Shown here one piece after another: positions 17,256 through 25,788 of a DNA stretch of 64,000 nt; the first letter of the stretch is position 1; each line of letters starts with the position of its first letter. Origin of the DNA: DATFVA01 sp963745945 (GTDB lineage: Bacteria > Bacteroidota > Ignavibacteria > Ignavibacteriales > Ignavibacteriaceae). The translations under genes and the position numbers were made by a program. Where the stretch lies: the NCBI GenBank assembly GCA_963745945.1, contig CAVUZG010000004.1:620001-684000 (forward strand). Direction: 5' to 3'. The notes beneath the pieces were generated by a model. That model did not search any database, was not told where the DNA came from, and saw only the letters and a program-made list of their open reading frames with translations.

Positions 17256-18578
17256 TCAGTGTTTAATATCGACTACAGGTATAGCAGTGTGACGCATTGA
17301 ATGAACCTTGTTAGCAATAGGTAAATCAACTGTATCTTTAACTCTTGCTTCAAAATAATCTCTGAATCTTTGTACCATATATTTTACCGGCCAGGCAGCA
17401 GCCTCACCTAAAGCACAAATTGTATTACCTTCAATGTTATTCGCAACTGAAATTAATAGATCAATATCAGCCTTAGATCCTTCCCCACGAACAATCCTGT
17501 TCAGTATTTTCAACATCCATCCTGTGCCTTCGCGACAAGGAGTGCATTGACCACAACTTTCGTGATAATAAAACTTAGTAATTCGTGCAAGCACTTTTAC
17601 TAAATCAGTATCTTCATCCATCACCATTACTCCTGCAGTTCCGATTGCAGACCCAACGGCTTTAAGAGATTCGGCGTCCATTTTAACGCCTTCAATCTGA
17701 TCTCCTCTGATAGGAGGCATCGAAGAACCACCAGGAATTACACATAAAACTTTTTTGTTGCCCGGAACACCGCCACCGTATTTATAAATCAGATCAGTCA
17801 AAAGCGTTCCGGATGGAAGTTCATATATTCCGGGATTATTAATGTGTCCGCTTAAACCGTAAAGTATTGTCCCCGGATGTTTTGGTTCGCCAATTTTGGA
17901 AAACCATTCCCAGCCTTTATTTATTATTGCCGGCACATTAGTAATTGTTTCAACATTATTTATAGTTGTCGGACAGCCCCACAGTCCGTTCTGAGCCGGG
18001 AAAGGCGGTTTAACTCTTGGATAACCTCTCTTACCCTCAATTGAATTCATAAGGGAAGATTCTTCTCCACAAATGTAAGCCCCTGCACCTTTATGAATAT
18101 ATATTTCACAGCAAAAATCAGTTCCAAAAGTTTCCTTCATTTTCTCACCGATTAAACCTCTGGCATAAGCATCATCCAAAGCTTTCTGCATAAGTTTAAT
18201 CCATTTATGATATTCGCCGCGGATATAGATATAGGTAATCTTAGCCCCTATGGCAAAAGCAGTGATTAGGATTCCTTCAATCAATTGGTGAGGATTAAAT
18301 TCGAAAATCTGTCTGTCTTTAAATGATCCCGGTTCACTTTCATCACCATTCACACAAAGATATTTTGGTTTATCTGAAGTCTTCGGCATGAAACTCCACT
18401 TTAAACCCGCACTAAATGCTGCACCACCACGACCTCTTAATCCGGATTTTTTAACCTGGTCAATTATATCATCCGGAGGCTGACTAAACGCTTTTTTTAT
18501 AGCAGTGTAACCGCCATTTTGTGAATATACATCAATTAGATGAAGGTCTTTTATATCCGGAAGAACTATTTTTTCCAT
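17256..18578 (-). CDS. nuoF: NADH-quinone oxidoreductase subunit F
   Basis: This 440-residue NADH-binding subunit of respiratory complex I oxidises NADH and passes electrons through FMN to the N3 [4Fe-4S] cluster. Visible features are the FMN loop GLRGRGGAAFSAGLKW, the NADH-site sequence GAGAYICGEESSL, the cluster motif ESCGQCTPCREGT and the fourth cysteine in TICALGEAA. The ATG directly follows the nuoE stop codon. It is the last gene of the operon, and the next structure downstream is a terminator. Subunit G and subunits H-N are not in the window. Confidence 0.96.
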   Translation of the reverse strand: MEKIVLPDIKDLHLIDVYSQNGGYTAIKKAFSQPPDDIIDQVKKSGLRGRGGAAFSAGLKWSFMPKTSDKPKYLCVNGDESEPGSFKDRQIFEFNPHQLIEGILITAFAIGAKITYIYIRGEYHKWIKLMQKALDDAYARGLIGEKMKETFGTDFCCEIYIHKGAGAYICGEESSLMNSIEGKRGYPRVKPPFPAQNGLWGCPTTINNVETITNVPAIINKGWEWFSKIGEPKHPGTILYGLSGHINNPGIYELPSGTLLTDLIYKYGGGVPGNKKVLCVIPGGSSMPPIRGDQIEGVKMDAESLKAVGSAIGTAGVMVMDEDTDLVKVLARITKFYYHESCGQCTPCREGTGWMLKILNRIVRGEGSKADIDLLISVANNIEGNTICALGEAAAWPVKYMVQRFRDYFEARVKDTVDLPIANKVHSMRHTAIPVVDIKH

Positions 18579-19061
18579 TTAATTTTTATTCTTTAATGAA
18601 TCCAAAATTTCTACAACTTTCTCTTTTGTAAGATTTTCATAATAATCTTCATTAACAGCAATCATCGGAGCTGTGCCGCAGGATCCCATACACTCAACTT
18701 CCTCAAGCGAGAATATTTTATCATCAGTAACCTGCAAATTCTCAATTCCAAGTTTTTCTTTTACCTTATCATATAGGTCATAACCGCCGCGAAGCATACA
18801 GCTTACATTTGTACAAACCTGAATATGATATTTTCCCATTTCCTTTTGATGGTACATTGTGTAAAATGTAACAACACCAAGAACATCTTCTGCAGTCATT
18901 TCGAGGATATTCGAAACTTCTTTAATCACCTCATTGGAAATAAAACCATTCTGTTCCTGCGCAAGGTAAAGTACTGGCATAACAGCAGGTTTTTTAACAG
19001 GATACTTTTTTAGTATCGCATCAATTTTTTGAAGATTATCTTCAGAGAATTTAAAATCCAT
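18579..19061 (-). CDS. nuoE: NADH-quinone oxidoreductase subunit E
   Basis: This 160-residue thioredoxin-like subunit carries the N1a [2Fe-2S] cluster of complex I. The four cysteine ligands are visible in VCTNVSCMLRGG and VECMGSCGTAP. It is encoded end to end with nuoF. Upstream, the normal nuoD-nuoE junction is replaced by a 495-base interval holding an S23-type gene and repeat arrays, so its translation may depend on read-through across that insert. The ATG at 19061 gives a normal N-terminus. Confidence 0.95.
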   Translation of the reverse strand: MDFKFSEDNLQKIDAILKKYPVKKPAVMPVLYLAQEQNGFISNEVIKEVSNILEMTAEDVLGVVTFYTMYHQKEMGKYHIQVCTNVSCMLRGGYDLYDKVKEKLGIENLQVTDDKIFSLEEVECMGSCGTAPMIAVNEDYYENLTKEKVVEILDSLKNKN

Positions 19062-19069
19062 TTTAGCTC

Positions 19070-19123
19070 AAGTTTAAGTTCATGTTCAAGCTCAAGTCAA
19101 AGTTAAAATTAAGGCTCAAGTTA
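19070..19123 (+). repeat. Hexamer array, 3' side of S23 gene
   Basis: Nine consecutive 6-base units in strict register with consensus AAGTTC (units such as AAGTTT, AAGTTC, ATGTTC, AAGCTC, AAGTCA, AAGTTA). The array runs from just after the nuoE start region into the stop codon of the S23 gene. A matching array in the opposite orientation lies on the other side of the gene. Confidence 0.7.
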
Positions 19124-19504
19124 AATTTTATATTCTGTTGTCTCTTCATATGCTCTATCAGAATTACTTTTTATTAATCCTATTAACATCGAAACAATTT
19201 CAATTAGAATTTTCTTTCCTTCTATTTTTAGTTCTTCAGAAAGTTTCTTTCTCTTATTCAATGTGTCTAAACAAGCTGCACATTCCAATGCAGAACCTCT
19301 TGCAATATCATAAAAACGACATTTATCTTTGCTAGTATATTTTCCGGTTCCTTCGGCAATATTTAACGGTATTGAAGTTGAGGCTCTGTCAAGATGATCA
19401 TATACGTTTAATTTAAAAGTATTCTCAGGAAGAATTTTGTTAGCGAATTCAACAAAATCCAAAGCTTTTTGATATACTATTAAATTTTCGTGATTAAAAT
19501 TCAA
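19121..19504 (-). CDS. S23-type four-helix-bundle protein inserted in the nuo operon
   Basis: This 127-residue protein belongs to the four-helix-bundle family first seen in 23S rRNA intervening sequences. Family hallmarks are the N-terminal ENLIVYQKALDF, the central DRASTSIPLNIAEGTGK and FYDIARGSALECAACLD. The frame has only a TTG start (19504), because a stop lies two codons upstream. Function is unknown; relatives include Avd proteins of diversity-generating retroelements, which bind RNA/DNA. It lies between nuoD and nuoE on the same strand, which is foreign to complex I operons, and is bracketed by inverted hexamer arrays. This suggests an inserted cassette that keeps operon transcription intact. 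Confidence 0.85.
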   Translation of the reverse strand: MNFNHENLIVYQKALDFVEFANKILPENTFKLNVYDHLDRASTSIPLNIAEGTGKYTSKDKCRFYDIARGSALECAACLDTLNKRKKLSEELKIEGKKILIEIVSMLIGLIKSNSDRAYEETTEYKI

Positions 19505-19520
19505 ATGCTATTCTTAAATA

Positions 19521-19550
19521 TTTCTTGAACTTGTTCTTAAACATAAACTT
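19521..19550 (-). repeat. Hexamer array, 5' side of S23 gene (inverted relative to the other)
   Basis: Read on the minus strand: five 6-base units (AAGTTT, ATGTTT, AAGAAC, AAGTTC, AAGAAA) with the same AAGTTC consensus as 19070-19123. The array ends 16 bases before the TTG start. The opposite orientation on the two sides makes a loose inverted repeat around the gene. Confidence 0.6.
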
Positions 19551-19556
19551 TGTGCA

Positions 19557-20810
19557 TTACTTATCTGCTTCTCCCATTATTGGATCAATGCTTCCTATAA
19601 TTGCCACAACATCAGAAATCATTTGTCCTTGTATCATATGGGGTAATGACTGAAGGTTTACCATTGAAGGGCTGCGGATTTTACATTTCCAGGGACGACC
19701 TTCTCCCTTGCTGACAAGATAAAATCCAAGTTCGCCTTTTGATCCTTCAATTGCATGGTATATATCTCCTTCGGGAGGATTGATTCCGAAATTAACTATC
19801 ATAAAATCGTGTATAAGTTCTTCCATCTTTGTATAAATTTCTGTTTTGTGAGGAAGAACTTTTTTAGGCTGATTAAGTAAAACTTTACCGGCAGGCATTT
19901 TATCCAGAACCTGTCTAACTATCTTTGCACTTTCCCTGGCTTCATCGGCTCTTACAAAATATCTTGCAAGTGCATCACCTTCAGGGTAAGTCACAACTTT
20001 AAAATCCATATCATTATATCTTAAATAAGGAACTGCTCTTCTGAGATCAAAATCAACTCCGCTAGCCCTCAGGCTGGGTCCGGTTAAACCCATTTCTATT
20101 GCATCATCATAATTAATAATCCCTGCACCTTCAAGTCTTTCAATAAAAATTCGGTTAGTGTTTATTAATCTCTCGCACTCATCTAAGTTTTCATCAAATT
20201 GATCAATAAACCATTTTACTTTTGCCAGCGCTTCGGGTTGAGCATCGTTTGCAACCCCACCGATTCTTGTATAGCTATTAGTGAACCTTGCACCGCATAG
20301 AATATCCCATACATCAAGAATTTTTTCTCTTTCACGCAATGTCCAGAGAAAGACAGTCAGAGCTCCAACATCCATTGCAAGTGAGCCAATAGCAACCAGA
20401 TGAGAAGCAATCCTGGCAAGTTCAGCAATCATCATTCTAATATACTGTGCCCTCGGAGGTGCTTCAATCCCGGCTAATTTTTCAACTGCCAAAACCCAGG
20501 CAACATTATTAGCCATCGGTGAAAGATAATCAAGCCTGTCTGTATGAGGAATGAATTCATAATAACTCATATTCTCGGCCATCTTTTCATAACCACGATG
20601 AAGATACCCGAGCTCCGGAACGCTTGCAATTACAGTTTCACCATCAAGTCTGAGCAGAACCCTGAGTACACCATGAGTTGCAGGATGCTGCGGGCCCATA
20701 TTAAGAATCATTTCATTTTCAAGCGCGTCCTCGACGGTAATATCAGAATCTGCACCAAGCAGAGCTTCAATTATTTTAGGATGAACTTCATCTTTGGTTA
20801 GTTTCGGCAT
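19557..20810 (-). CDS. nuoD: NADH-quinone oxidoreductase subunit D
   Basis: This 417-residue 49-kDa-type subunit of complex I helps form the quinone site. The N-terminal NMGPQHPATHGVLR, the central LGYLHRGYEKMAE and the C-terminal VVAIIGSIDPIMGEADK are family signatures, so the protein is complete. It is separate from nuoC rather than fused. The stop codon is followed at once by the S23 insertion zone. The start ATG is 6 bases after nuoC. Confidence 0.96.
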   Translation of the reverse strand: MPKLTKDEVHPKIIEALLGADSDITVEDALENEMILNMGPQHPATHGVLRVLLRLDGETVIASVPELGYLHRGYEKMAENMSYYEFIPHTDRLDYLSPMANNVAWVLAVEKLAGIEAPPRAQYIRMMIAELARIASHLVAIGSLAMDVGALTVFLWTLREREKILDVWDILCGARFTNSYTRIGGVANDAQPEALAKVKWFIDQFDENLDECERLINTNRIFIERLEGAGIINYDDAIEMGLTGPSLRASGVDFDLRRAVPYLRYNDMDFKVVTYPEGDALARYFVRADEARESAKIVRQVLDKMPAGKVLLNQPKKVLPHKTEIYTKMEELIHDFMIVNFGINPPEGDIYHAIEGSKGELGFYLVSKGEGRPWKCKIRSPSMVNLQSLPHMIQGQMISDVVAIIGSIDPIMGEADK

Positions 20811-20816
20811 AATCTC

Positions 20817-21308
20817 TTAATCTTTTTTTGGTAATGGAAGACTTCCGGGAATTCCCATCAATGGAAAATCCTTTCTTAACGGGTGATACTGAAAATCTTC
20901 CGGCATATACATTCTTCTCAAATCAGGATGATTATTAAACTTTATTCCATACATATCCCAGGTTTCTCTCTCAAGCCAATTGGAGGTTTTCCAGACGGGT
21001 GTAACAGAATCAATTGTACAATCCGATTCATCAACATCTGCTTTAAGTCTGAGCCTGAAATTGTGCTTCAAAGAAAAAATATGATAAACAACTGTGAACC
21101 TGTATTTTCTTTTTGCCCAATCTATTGCTGTAACATCTTCACAAAGTTTAAATTGAAAATCAGAATCCTCTTTAAGAAATCTACATATTTCAACAACATG
21201 TTCTTTATCAAATTTAACTGATAAATCACCCCGGTATTCAACAAATTCAAATTTTACCTGGGAAAATTTTTCCTGAAGTTTCTGAGGAATAAGTTCTTTT
21301 AAATTCAT
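20817..21308 (-). CDS. nuoC: NADH-quinone oxidoreductase subunit C
   Basis: This 163-residue 30-kDa-type subunit of the peripheral arm of complex I has the family signature ERETWDMYGIKFNNHPDLRR with the downstream HPLRKDFPLMG. It carries no cofactor and contacts nuoD and nuoB at the quinone module. It starts 2 bases after nuoB ends, so it is tightly coupled in the operon. Confidence 0.95.
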   Translation of the reverse strand: MNLKELIPQKLQEKFSQVKFEFVEYRGDLSVKFDKEHVVEICRFLKEDSDFQFKLCEDVTAIDWAKRKYRFTVVYHIFSLKHNFRLRLKADVDESDCTIDSVTPVWKTSNWLERETWDMYGIKFNNHPDLRRMYMPEDFQYHPLRKDFPLMGIPGSLPLPKKD

Positions 21309-21310
21309 AT

Positions 21311-21832
21311 TTAATTATTCTGTAAGACATTTAACTCAGGAAGTTTTCTATCCTGAAAATCTCTTGCTTTAGTTTTACTAATTTTATCCTGAATCTGTAT
21401 TAACGCATTTAGAAGATTATCAGGACGAGGGGGACAGCCGGCAAGGTAAACATCAACCGGTAAAAACTGATCGATTCCCTGAACAACATTATATGATCTG
21501 TACATTCCACCAGATGAAGTACATGCACCCATTGCAATAACCCATTTCGGGTCAGGCATTTGATCATAAATTTTTCTTACAACATGAGCCATTTTATAAG
21601 TAACAGTTCCGGCAACAATCATTAAGTCACACTGCCGGGGAGTAAATCTCATAACTTCCGAACCGAACCTTGCCATATCATATTTCGGATCAGCTGTGGC
21701 CATCATTTCAATTGCGCAGCATGATATACCCATTGGCATTGGCCAAACAGAGCTTTCCCTGGACCATGCAACAAGTGCATCAATTGTAGTAGTTATAAAA
21801 CCTTCTTCTTTTAACTTAGCTTCTAATCCCAT
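21311..21832 (-). CDS. nuoB: NADH-quinone oxidoreductase subunit B
   Basis: This 173-residue subunit carries cluster N2, the last [4Fe-4S] cluster before quinone. The ligands are the adjacent cysteines in MGISCCAIEMM, one in MGACTSSGG and one in AGCPPRPD. Length and motifs are normal. The start overlaps the end of nuoA by 10 bases. Confidence 0.96.
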   Translation of the reverse strand: MGLEAKLKEEGFITTTIDALVAWSRESSVWPMPMGISCCAIEMMATADPKYDMARFGSEVMRFTPRQCDLMIVAGTVTYKMAHVVRKIYDQMPDPKWVIAMGACTSSGGMYRSYNVVQGIDQFLPVDVYLAGCPPRPDNLLNALIQIQDKISKTKARDFQDRKLPELNVLQNN

Positions 21833-22191
21833 TTGAATCCGCCTTTCTTGTATACATACAGATATCCTAACTCAAGCACAATTAGAAAAATTAACATCGA
21901 AAAGAAAACTGAAATTCCAATTTCTCCATACAACCTCTTGAATTCGACAGCCCAGGGATAAACAAAAATAACTTCAAGATCAAAAATTATAAAAAGCATT
22001 GCAACAAGGTAGTACTTAACAGAAATTCTCTCACGGGTTGTCCCAACCGGTTTCATTCCGCTTTCGTAAGTAGAAAGCTTTTCATTTGTTGGTCTTTGCG
22101 GTCCGAAAATACCCGAAGACATGACCGTTGCAACAGCAAAAACCATAGCAAATCCAATTACTAAAAAAACGGGGATATATTGTTCGATCAT
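21823..22191 (-). CDS. nuoA: NADH-quinone oxidoreductase subunit A
   Basis: This 122-residue membrane subunit has three predicted helices and the conserved YESGMKPVG loop and LFIIFDLEVIFVYPWA segment of subunit A (ND3-like). It is the first gene of the operon, with a Bacteroidota-type promoter 26 bases upstream. Confidence 0.95.
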   Translation of the reverse strand: MIEQYIPVFLVIGFAMVFAVATVMSSGIFGPQRPTNEKLSTYESGMKPVGTTRERISVKYYLVAMLFIIFDLEVIFVYPWAVEFKRLYGEIGISVFFSMLIFLIVLELGYLYVYKKGGFKWD

Positions 22192-22216
22192 TGTTATTTT
22201 AACGAAATATGAATTT

Positions 22217-22247
22217 CAAAGTTATCCAAAAAAAGACATTTTGTCAA
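22217..22247 (-). promoter_or_regulatory. Promoter of the nuoABCD-S23-EF operon
   Basis: On the minus strand: TTGACA (22247-22242), 17 bases, then TAACTTTG (22224-22217). This is both a near-perfect -35 box and the Bacteroidota -7 form TAnnTTTG, at the TTG-N20 spacing seen elsewhere here. Confidence 0.7.
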
Positions 22248-22355
22248 TTTAAACCGAAATGCATAGGTGTGTTTTAAATCAGATTTTACAGATAATTTTG
22301 GACTTTATTGTTAACTAAGTTGAAATTAATTTTCAATAATTTCAAAAGGAATAAA

Positions 22356-23336
22356 TTGCACATTCTGAAGATAATTACCCCTTTAATTTTATTAGTTTCA
22401 CTCTTTTATGGATGCGAACGCAGCACACCTTCAGATGTTACGGGGGATGGATTGCCACCAGCAGTTCCTACGAATGTAAAAATTTATTCCGCTTACGATG
22501 GTGAAATTGAGATAGTATGGCATGCTAATGCAGAAGTTGATTTAAAAGGATATAAAATCTACAGAAGCATTGATAGTACAAATTTTGATTTAATTGATTT
22601 CACTGATCAAAATGATTATTTAGATGATTCGCTGAATTACTCAACAAAATATTTTTATCGTATTACTTCTATTGATGTTGAAAATCGCGAAAGTCAGCCT
22701 TCATTGATAGTCAGTGCAATTCCAAAGAATATCTATCCACCTTATGCCCCCAGGTTTTTAACTATAAATGCACGTAACTGGATTGGAGACATTTCTGTTT
22801 TCTTATCGTGGGATCCCGGTTATGAAACGGACATTGCAGGTTTCTACATTTATAGAAACCTGACTCCAGGATTCACTGCAGATAGCAGTAACCTTGTCGG
22901 GTTCACGAATTCATTATCTTATTCAGACACATCCAGTTTATCCCTGTTGACAACATATTACTATAAAGTTAAAGCAGTTGACAAAGGAAATCTTGAGAGT
23001 GATGCAAGTAGTGAAGTCAGTGATAGAATTCTACCCGTTCCTCAAATTGTTTCACCTGTCGGGAATATAAGAACCAGTACTCTTACCTTCAAATTTATAG
23101 CTCTTTCTATTCCTTCCACTTATAAAATTTCAATGCAGACAAATCCCTATTTCGGAGAATATTGGAGTAAAGAAATTACTACTAATACAATTAATGATAC
23201 CATAAGTATTAATTTTGATGGAAGCTACCTGGACTATAATGTAAATTACTATTGGCGGGTTGTTACCTTTACAATTGATGATGCGACACCCAACAGTATT
23301 TCTCAACTTTATAATTTTCTAATTCTACCGGAATAA
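22356..23336 (+). CDS. Lipoprotein with fibronectin type III-like domains
   Basis: The frame begins at a TTG (22308), but a second TTG at 22356 has AAAAGGA just before it and gives a compact lipoprotein signal with Cys in SLFYGCERS, so I prefer it (326 residues). Two FN3-like domains follow (PAVPTNVKIYSAYDGEIEIVW; APRFLTINARNW), each with a YYYKV/YFYRI strand typical of the fold, then a third beta-rich segment. It is probably outer-membrane anchored and involved in adhesion or scaffolding; no catalytic motif is present. The next gene, a barrel candidate, follows 84 bases later on the same strand. Confidence 0.72.
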   Translation: MHILKIITPLILLVSLFYGCERSTPSDVTGDGLPPAVPTNVKIYSAYDGEIEIVWHANAEVDLKGYKIYRSIDSTNFDLIDFTDQNDYLDDSLNYSTKYFYRITSIDVENRESQPSLIVSAIPKNIYPPYAPRFLTINARNWIGDISVFLSWDPGYETDIAGFYIYRNLTPGFTADSSNLVGFTNSLSYSDTSSLSLLTTYYYKVKAVDKGNLESDASSEVSDRILPVPQIVSPVGNIRTSTLTFKFIALSIPSTYKISMQTNPYFGEYWSKEITTNTINDTISINFDGSYLDYNVNYYWRVVTFTIDDATPNSISQLYNFLILPE

Positions 23337-23420
23337 TTTTATTTTTAATTGAACTTAATTCTTTTCCTGAATACTTTGTTGATGTAAATTATAATAACAG
23401 TAAAAACTTTTTTTCTTATA

Positions 23421-25322
23421 TTGAAAAAAATATATATTTTATTTTTACTTGCTTTTATTTCTGTTGATTATCTGCAGGCACAATCTGAAATTGATAGTCT
23501 TCAGTTTATTTTGGTTAAAAATCCTCCAAACATTTTATCAACAAAACTTGATAAACAGCTCAATACTTATTATTTGACCTCCAAACTTTTTTACAACCAG
23601 GCTTTCGATAAATTTTCATTTGATGTAACTGAGAACTATAACTCAACTTATATAAAATCAGCAGATAAAAGCATAAGAGATGAACATTTTTTTTCTGCAT
23701 CAACAGCTTATAAAGTTACTCCTTTCCTGAAATTGGGTTTAATGGGAAATAATTCAATTTTATCCGACAACAGGAAAATAGAAATTAACCAGGCATCTGT
23801 ATCAAATGCGATGATATTTAGTGATTTAACCCCTGCTGATAAAATTCATATTTCTCCTTTTTTCGGTTATTCACAAAACAGGCAAATAGGCGAAAATGAT
23901 TACGGGTTTATTTACGGCGGAGAAGGATTACTGGATAATTATGATATTTCTAATTTCAATTTATCATCACAATTAAGATTCAGGAATGAAGATATTTCTC
24001 CACGTAAAAATTTAATAAGATTTTTTAATCTGATTGCTAATAGTACATTTAATGAAAATGTAAGTAACTATATAAGCACCGGCTATTCGCAGAACAGAAA
24101 AGATTTTTATTACTCTGCAGACTCGATCATCTCAAATGAATATAATATTACAAATAATATTCAAAGCCGGAATGAAACATCTTATCTCCTGCAGGATGGA
24201 TTAACATATAATAATTTTATAAAAAATTTCGGGTTAGATCTTACGGGTACTCTGAACTGGAGAAATATTGACAGAGATACGAGATACCATCCTTTACAGG
24301 TTTTATCCAATTCTGTCTTTGATTCGCGAATAGAAGAACTAAAATTTGAAGTGGAATCGAATTTAAGTTATGCCAGTTCAGCATTCACAGGCAGGTTCAG
24401 GATCAATTACCAGGAAAGAGATGAAAAACATATTGCAAAGAATTTTCTTAATACTTCTTCCCTCTTTTTTGATGAACGTCAGGATATTGAAAATCAAAAG
24501 AATAATAATTCTGCCAGGGCTGCAGTTTCATTCGTGGGCGACTGGAATGTTTCAGATAGAGATAAAATTTCATTCAGTATTTATCAGAATAAACTTAGAT
24601 ATGATACGCCTAGCCAGGATAATTTTGATGATCGTGATGAACTGCTTTCAATATTCCGGTTAAGATATATTCATTCCCTTACACCATTTTTCAGTTCATT
24701 CTTAACAGCCGAGGGTACGCAAAGTCATGTGGTTTATATTTTTTCAGAAAAAAGTTCCAATAATAATATAAATCGGATCTTAAAATTTTCAGCCGGTGGT
24801 GATTATCACGGAAAAAACGTTTCTTCTATAATCGGATTTGAGGTTTCTGCGAATTATACAGTTTATGATTTTCGTGACCTGGTTCCTAACTTGAGAAGTT
24901 TTTCTTTCAGGCAGTTCACAGCTACTGATTCCAGCACAATCAGATTAAGTAAAAAATTTTCATTTAAGAATTATGGGTACATAAAGCTGTCTCAACAGGG
25001 TGAACTTAACTGGTCGGCATTTGCTGAAAAGCCGACGAGGTATCTGCAGGAAATTTACGCTGAACCCAAAATTATTATGAAATATTCAAATATTAGTTTC
25101 GGATTAGGAAGCAGAATCTTTTCGCTTAAAACTTTTAATTATGATGGTAAGAAAAAAGTGAAGGATTCTGATTATCTTAGTATAGGTCCGCTTACTGAAA
25201 TAATCTGGCTTGTGGAAAATTCAATTTACTTAAAGATTTACGGTTGGTATGAATTTATTACTTTGAGCACTTCCGAACATGAGCAAGCGAATCTTTCCTT
25301 TGAAGTAAATTGGAATTTTTAA
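23421..25322 (+). CDS. Predicted outer-membrane beta-barrel protein, family not recognised
   Basis: This 633-residue protein starts with TTG and a clear signal peptide (YILFLLAFISVDYLQAQ). The mature part is dense in alternating polar and aromatic strands (for example FSFDVTENYNSTYI, FSFRQFTATDSSTIRL) and ends in FEVNWNF, a terminal aromatic residue as in Bam-inserted barrels. I recognise no named family. It follows the FN3 lipoprotein on the same strand, so the two may work together at the outer membrane. The DNA is more AT-rich than the neighbouring housekeeping genes, which is common for surface proteins here. Confidence 0.6.
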   Translation: MKKIYILFLLAFISVDYLQAQSEIDSLQFILVKNPPNILSTKLDKQLNTYYLTSKLFYNQAFDKFSFDVTENYNSTYIKSADKSIRDEHFFSASTAYKVTPFLKLGLMGNNSILSDNRKIEINQASVSNAMIFSDLTPADKIHISPFFGYSQNRQIGENDYGFIYGGEGLLDNYDISNFNLSSQLRFRNEDISPRKNLIRFFNLIANSTFNENVSNYISTGYSQNRKDFYYSADSIISNEYNITNNIQSRNETSYLLQDGLTYNNFIKNFGLDLTGTLNWRNIDRDTRYHPLQVLSNSVFDSRIEELKFEVESNLSYASSAFTGRFRINYQERDEKHIAKNFLNTSSLFFDERQDIENQKNNNSARAAVSFVGDWNVSDRDKISFSIYQNKLRYDTPSQDNFDDRDELLSIFRLRYIHSLTPFFSSFLTAEGTQSHVVYIFSEKSSNNNINRILKFSAGGDYHGKNVSSIIGFEVSANYTVYDFRDLVPNLRSFSFRQFTATDSSTIRLSKKFSFKNYGYIKLSQQGELNWSAFAEKPTRYLQEIYAEPKIIMKYSNISFGLGSRIFSLKTFNYDGKKKVKDSDYLSIGPLTEIIWLVENSIYLKIYGWYEFITLSTSEHEQANLSFEVNWNF

Positions 25323-25374
25323 TTGGAATAAATTAAATTTTTCCTATTTTACAAAACCAAATACTGGAATAAAT

Positions 25375-25788
25375 TTGTCAGAAGAAAAATACTACCTAGA
25401 AATAGAGAGTGATCCGAATAATCTCATCACTGTTGAAGAATTTATTAATTATTTTGCTAAAGATCTCGGGCTGAATGATGATAAATTATCAGCCTTATTG
25501 TTGGCAGTTACGGAAGCTACAACTAATGCAATAATTCATGCGAACAAAAGTGATAAGAATAAAATGGTTCAAATAACAGCAAAGATAGTTGATGGAAAAT
25601 TAAATGTAATAATTAAAGATGAAGGTCCAGGTTTTGAACCAGAGGATGTCCCAGACCCGACTGATCCGGAAAATCTGCTTAAAGATTCAGGGAGAGGTTT
25701 ATATCTTATGCGTATCTATATGGATGATTTACAATACCGCCATACTCCGACAGGTACCGAAACAATTTTAGTTTTAAATATTAGTTAA
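25375..25788 (+). CDS. RsbW-like anti-sigma factor / serine kinase (HATPase)
   Basis: This 137-residue GHKL ATPase of the RsbW/SpoIIAB type binds ATP and usually phosphorylates an anti-sigma antagonist or sequesters a sigma factor. The N box is VTEATTNAIIHAN, the G1 box DEGPGF and the G2 box GRGLYLMR. The start is a TTG at 25375. No STAS-domain antagonist or PP2C phosphatase is in the window. Its 3' end overlaps the convergent malate dehydrogenase gene by 15 bases. Confidence 0.85.
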   Translation: MSEEKYYLEIESDPNNLITVEEFINYFAKDLGLNDDKLSALLLAVTEATTNAIIHANKSDKNKMVQITAKIVDGKLNVIIKDEGPGFEPEDVPDPTDPENLLKDSGRGLYLMRIYMDDLQYRHTPTGTETILVLNIS

